Assembly (NCBI RefSeq): GCF_019279795.1
Contig: NC_056733.1
Location: 1,419,816,656 to 1,419,880,655, forward strand
Source: Protopterus annectens
Taxonomy: Eukaryota; Chordata; Ceratodontiformes; Protopteridae
Direction: 5' to 3'
DNA: 64,000 nucleotides
A program made the translations under genes and the position numbers. Each line of letters opens with the position of its first letter. Within the stretch, counting starts at the first letter, position 1. Below the pieces are notes generated by a model. The model was not told the origin of the DNA. It saw only the letters and a program-made list of their open reading frames with translations, and ran no database searches. Shown here in pieces: positions 60,895-64,000 of the stretch.

Positions 60895-62185
60895 CTATTA
60901 TTCTAAGCCTCTTAGTTTTGATTTAAGCACTTGGGCTTCAAACTACTCATCTCACATAAGGAAGGCTTGTGGTCTACACTCTTGTGTAATGAGAGGTAAC
61001 TTAAATCCTTCTAAGTTGGGAATTGCTGGTTGAAGGCTTATTGTGTCTGTTTTTCTAAAAGTGTCTTCATTCTGGTTTAAGCATTTGGGCTTCAGGACAG
61101 TTATTTTACATAAAGAATATTTGTGCTCTGCACTCTTGTTGGTGTAGAGGGTAGTCTCTGCCCTACTGAGCTGGGAATTGCTGGTGAAGGTGTATGGTGG
61201 CTGTTATTCTAAGTGTCTTTGTTCTGATTTAAGCATTTGGGCTCCAAACCAGTTATTTTATATTAGGAAGGTTTGCGATCTACACAGTTTACTGGAACTC
61301 CTCAGAGTTTGGTGTTCTTAGCCAGAGGCATCCACTGAAATCTTTTAAAAATAAGAATCATTTAAACCTGTATTGCACTTTCTGAACTGTATTTTATTGA
61401 ACTACTGCTTCATTTTTACTGTTTTTTGTTGCTGTAACTGCTTCATTCTGCACTTTGTACTATTGCTACTTGTGCCTTAAATAGCATAGGCTAGATTCAG
61501 ACTTGCTGACTGTAGACTGTTTGATATTACTTAAGCACTAAAACCAGCCATCTTACATTAAGAGGGCCTCTCTGCACCCTTGTGGCAGAAATGTGTAACT
61601 CGGGACCCATCTGAGTTGGGGATGCTGGAATAAGGCTTTGTGTGGGGCTGTTCTATTGGTACTTTGTGTTAAAACTATTTAAATTTGTTTGTATTTAGGC
61701 CTCACATTTGCATCGGTTTACTCTCAGTTTACCAGAGCTGCTCAGAGTTTGGCATTCTTAGCCAGAGTCTGGAGTGCATCTGAAGAGAAACCCAAAGCAT
61801 CCATTGACATTTTCTAAAAATAAGTATCATTTAAGTCTGTTTTGCGCGTTGTGAACTATATTTTATTGAACAGATGCTTTGTTTTTACTGTTATTTGCTG
61901 CTGAGACTGCTTCTTTCTGCATTTTATACCATTGCTACTTCTGCCTTAAATAGTATAGGCTAGATTCAGACTTGCTGAATTATGATGGTTTGGTATCACT
62001 CAAGCACTAAAACCAGCTATCTTACATCAAGAGGATCTCCATGCACCCTTGTAGCAGAAGTCTGTAGCTCCAGACCCATCTGAATTGGGGATTTCTGGAA
62101 TAAGGCTCTGTGTGGGGCTTTCCTATTGGTAGTTTGTGTTAAAACTGTTTAAATTCACACGTATTTAAGCCTTGCCTTTGCTCAA
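60895..62185 (+). repeat. Higher-order tandem repeat array (~152-bp and ~440-bp units)
   Basis: A ~152-bp unit starting TTAAGCA(C/T)TTGGGCT occurs at 60923, 61077 and 61229. A longer ~440-bp unit starting GTTTAC(T/C) occurs at 61287 and 61727, and each long unit contains a diverged short unit (AAGCACTAAAACCAGC with CTTACAT and GCACCCTTGT). Such arrays are common in LINE 5' UTRs and in satellites. Confidence 0.8.
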
Positions 62186-62379
62186 AGCTGCACACTGCTC
62201 AACAGGGATTAGTGGTGCCCTGTATAGATGCAAATGCCTAGATATAACTTTTTCTCTAGACAACAGTCAGTGGAACCCTCACAGGCTTCCCTGCTGCACT
62301 GTGGGCAACTCAGCTGCACACTGACAACCATTTTCTCTTACAGCAAACAAATACAGTATGTGAGAGATGTAACTAAACT

Positions 62380-62754
62380 ATGAAACTGAAATCAATGCTC
62401 TCACTTCACAATAAACAAGACACCAAAGAGGTTGCCAGCACACACACCTCTCCTCTCATACAAGATAAAGTCATGACACATAAACCCACATATGTGGACA
62501 TATTCTTTAAGAGCCTACTAAAACACCAGAGAACTCCCAAGTGCAAACAACTCACACTTACTATAATACAACAACCAAAACATACTACACATAACAACAC
62601 ACATACCAGTGTTTCAGCGAATAAGCCCCTAAGGGAGAACATCTCAAAACCAAACCAAAAAACAAAACCAAAAAAGTGTAAAAGTAGAAACCCATTCTGC
62701 TCCCCACAAGGATTTTTCTGTGAAACTTGCTGTTCCCGCCTATTCCTGCTCTAA
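62380..62754 (+). CDS. Small open frame of unknown nature
   Basis: 124 codons from an ATG, Lys/Thr/Gln-rich, with a short Cys-containing end (CSPQGFFCETCC). It lies just downstream of the tandem array, so a LINE ORF1 remnant is possible. I recognise no domain and it may be chance. Confidence 0.25.
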   Translation: MKLKSMLSLHNKQDTKEVASTHTSPLIQDKVMTHKPTYVDIFFKSLLKHQRTPKCKQLTLTIIQQPKHTTHNNTHTSVSANKPLRENISKPNQKTKPKKCKSRNPFCSPQGFFCETCCSRLFLL

Positions 62755-62870
62755 CTTACTGAATACTCCCTATCGGACATTCTTCCCAAGAACCCACAAT
62801 CAAGGACATTAAAGTGTAAAAGTAGAAACCCATTCTGCTCCCCACAAGGATTGTTCTGTGAAAGTATGTC
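62672..62870 (+). repeat. Direct repeat of 50+ bp, 140 bp apart
   Basis: AAAGTGTAAAAGTAGAAACC and the following CATTCTGCTCCCCACAAGG occur at about 62673 and again at about 62813 with one or two changes. Confidence 0.85.
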
Positions 62871-62879
62871 CAGTGCTTT

Positions 62880-63880
62880 ATCCATTGTACATTACTGAAG
62901 GTTATACATACTTTCTAGCAGCTCTCTGTACGCTTTCCTGCCAGGTTAGCCAGCAGCCAAAGCTTTTCCCATTTCCTGCCCACCAACGTACCCTATACTT
63001 CCTCTTTCGTAAATTTATTTTTTCTTCTTGTCCACTAAACAACGCACTCCTCCCTTGCTTATTCTCTACCCTTCTCTGTAGTATGCAAGCTCCTTCCTCT
63101 CCCCTTCCTGATTTTCTCCTGTAGTGGTCTCTGTTGTATCATACTGACTGCCCACTAGGTGGCGCTCCTATTCCATTTTGCTCTCTCCACTTTCATTCCT
63201 TCTCTTCTCCTTATCCTTACCCTTATAGTTCTCAGACTATCCTACTACTCCATCCCTTACCATCCTCCCTGGATTACCTGTCCTCTTCTCCACTCTACAT
63301 ATACTCATCTCTATTTTCCCTTATATGTCTCTGTTCCTTCTTCTTCTGTCATTTCTTTACATCTATCCACTACTCTAATTTGCTGCCAGTCTTACATCTT
63401 ACTTCACAGCTGTGCAAGCTTACCTTCTGGCTCTCATACTCCACTGATTGTTTTCCTCCCATTTCTACTTCCTTTGGCTCTTGTCCTCTCTTCCCTTATT
63501 TTTCTTTTCTTCCTCCACTCAGGGTCCTTCTCCTCCTCCCCTCTCCCCTTGCCAACTAGTTCATGATCTGATCCCTATACCTTTTTCTTTCAACTCTACT
63601 CTCCCTATCCTTTCCCCTTTTGACTGCCTGTGTATATACTATACTCTCCACCTGCTGCTGCTTACTTCACAGCTTCTGGTCTGCAACTGCACCTTCTGAT
63701 TACTCTCCCTCCCCTCTCAGCTCTCTCACTCCTCCCCCTTCTGCCTAACTTCCTCCCCCCACTCTATTTAGCGACCCCATCCAAGGAGGTGCCATCTTTA
63801 GTTCCTTACTCGTGCTCCTGGCTGCTGTGCATCCCTGGCTTCGGCGTTCACATTTGTTCTTTTTCTAACAGTATGTATAA
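62880..63880 (+). other. Pyrimidine-rich tract, possible LINE 5' UTR
   Basis: About 1 kb of C/T-dominated sequence that resembles, in the opposite orientation, the 5' region of the L2-like LINE at 56-57 kb in composition. No direct alignment could be shown. Open plus-strand frames here (for example 63134-63559) are Ser/Leu/Pro/Phe-rich and look like by-products of the skew. Confidence 0.4.
63152..63165 (+). promoter_or_regulatory. CTCF-like binding site
   Basis: CCACTAGGTGGCGC fits the vertebrate CTCF core consensus at every position. It is a motif match only; binding is untested. Confidence 0.5.
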
Positions 63881-64000
63881 CCTCTGAGAGTCAGTCGCTA
63901 AACCAATGTTAAACTGCAGTTTTTGTTGTACCTGCCTAAATGGTTAGCTTGAATAAGCGAACTTAGATAATGTGTTATGCCTGCCTGCAATGTCAGCTTT

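Noticed and set aside
63134-63566. Two overlapping 135-141 codon frames
   Set aside because: Both arise from C/T-rich sequence and encode low-complexity Ser/Leu/Pro/Phe; no start context or domain support.

Overview
The window is a block of nested transposable elements from a non-mammalian vertebrate genome. No host protein-coding gene could be recognised. The element mix points to a repeat-rich fish, lobe-finned fish or amphibian genome: V-SINE-like SINEs, CR1, RTE and L2-type LINEs, a Penelope-like element with long pLTRs, a PIF/Harbinger DNA transposon and endogenous retroviruses. The species cannot be fixed from sequence alone.

Layout. 1-1665: 3' end of a degraded class I-like retrovirus (env TM remnant, polypurine tract, LTR). 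About 1990-2300: a SINE remnant. 2431-43328: what appears to be one giant PIF/Harbinger transposon. It has matching inverted ends sharing GGATTCATGAAGC, a CAT duplication outside both ends, an intact DDE transposase gene (18392-19549) and a spliced Myb/SANT-like partner gene (28229-31336). Without its later insertion it would measure about 26.4 kb. Most of its interior is non-coding, rich in TG/CA words and tandem repeats, and it contains a very old CR1 fossil (about 22.4-24.6 kb).

A younger complete retrovirus (3217-17668, flanked by GGCCT) sits inside the Harbinger, and a Penelope-like element (4164-9942, flanked by a 15-bp duplication) sits inside the retrovirus gag gene. The order of events is therefore Harbinger, then ERV, then Penelope. 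The ERV has nearly identical LTRs, a tRNA-Ser-type primer site, gag and pro-pol in one frame separated by UGA followed by CUAG, and a dUTPase-like segment in pol. RNase H, integrase and env are broken. The Penelope element has a coiled-coil ORF1, an RT plus GIY-YIG ORF, and three hammerhead ribozyme motifs.

43.3-64 kb: right flank, made of broken LINEs and SINEs: an RTE LINE (minus), a V-SINE-like copy (minus), a CR1 3' end (plus), a 1.9-kb block with a long direct repeat, a CR1 (minus), an L2-like LINE with duplicated 5' sequence (minus), a V-SINE-like copy (plus), a higher-order tandem array, and a pyrimidine-rich end with a CTCF-like site.

The most notable item is the giant two-gene Harbinger with its passenger DNA. 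Its ends, duplication and gene pair are read directly from sequence. Its status as a mobile family needs genome-wide copies to confirm.
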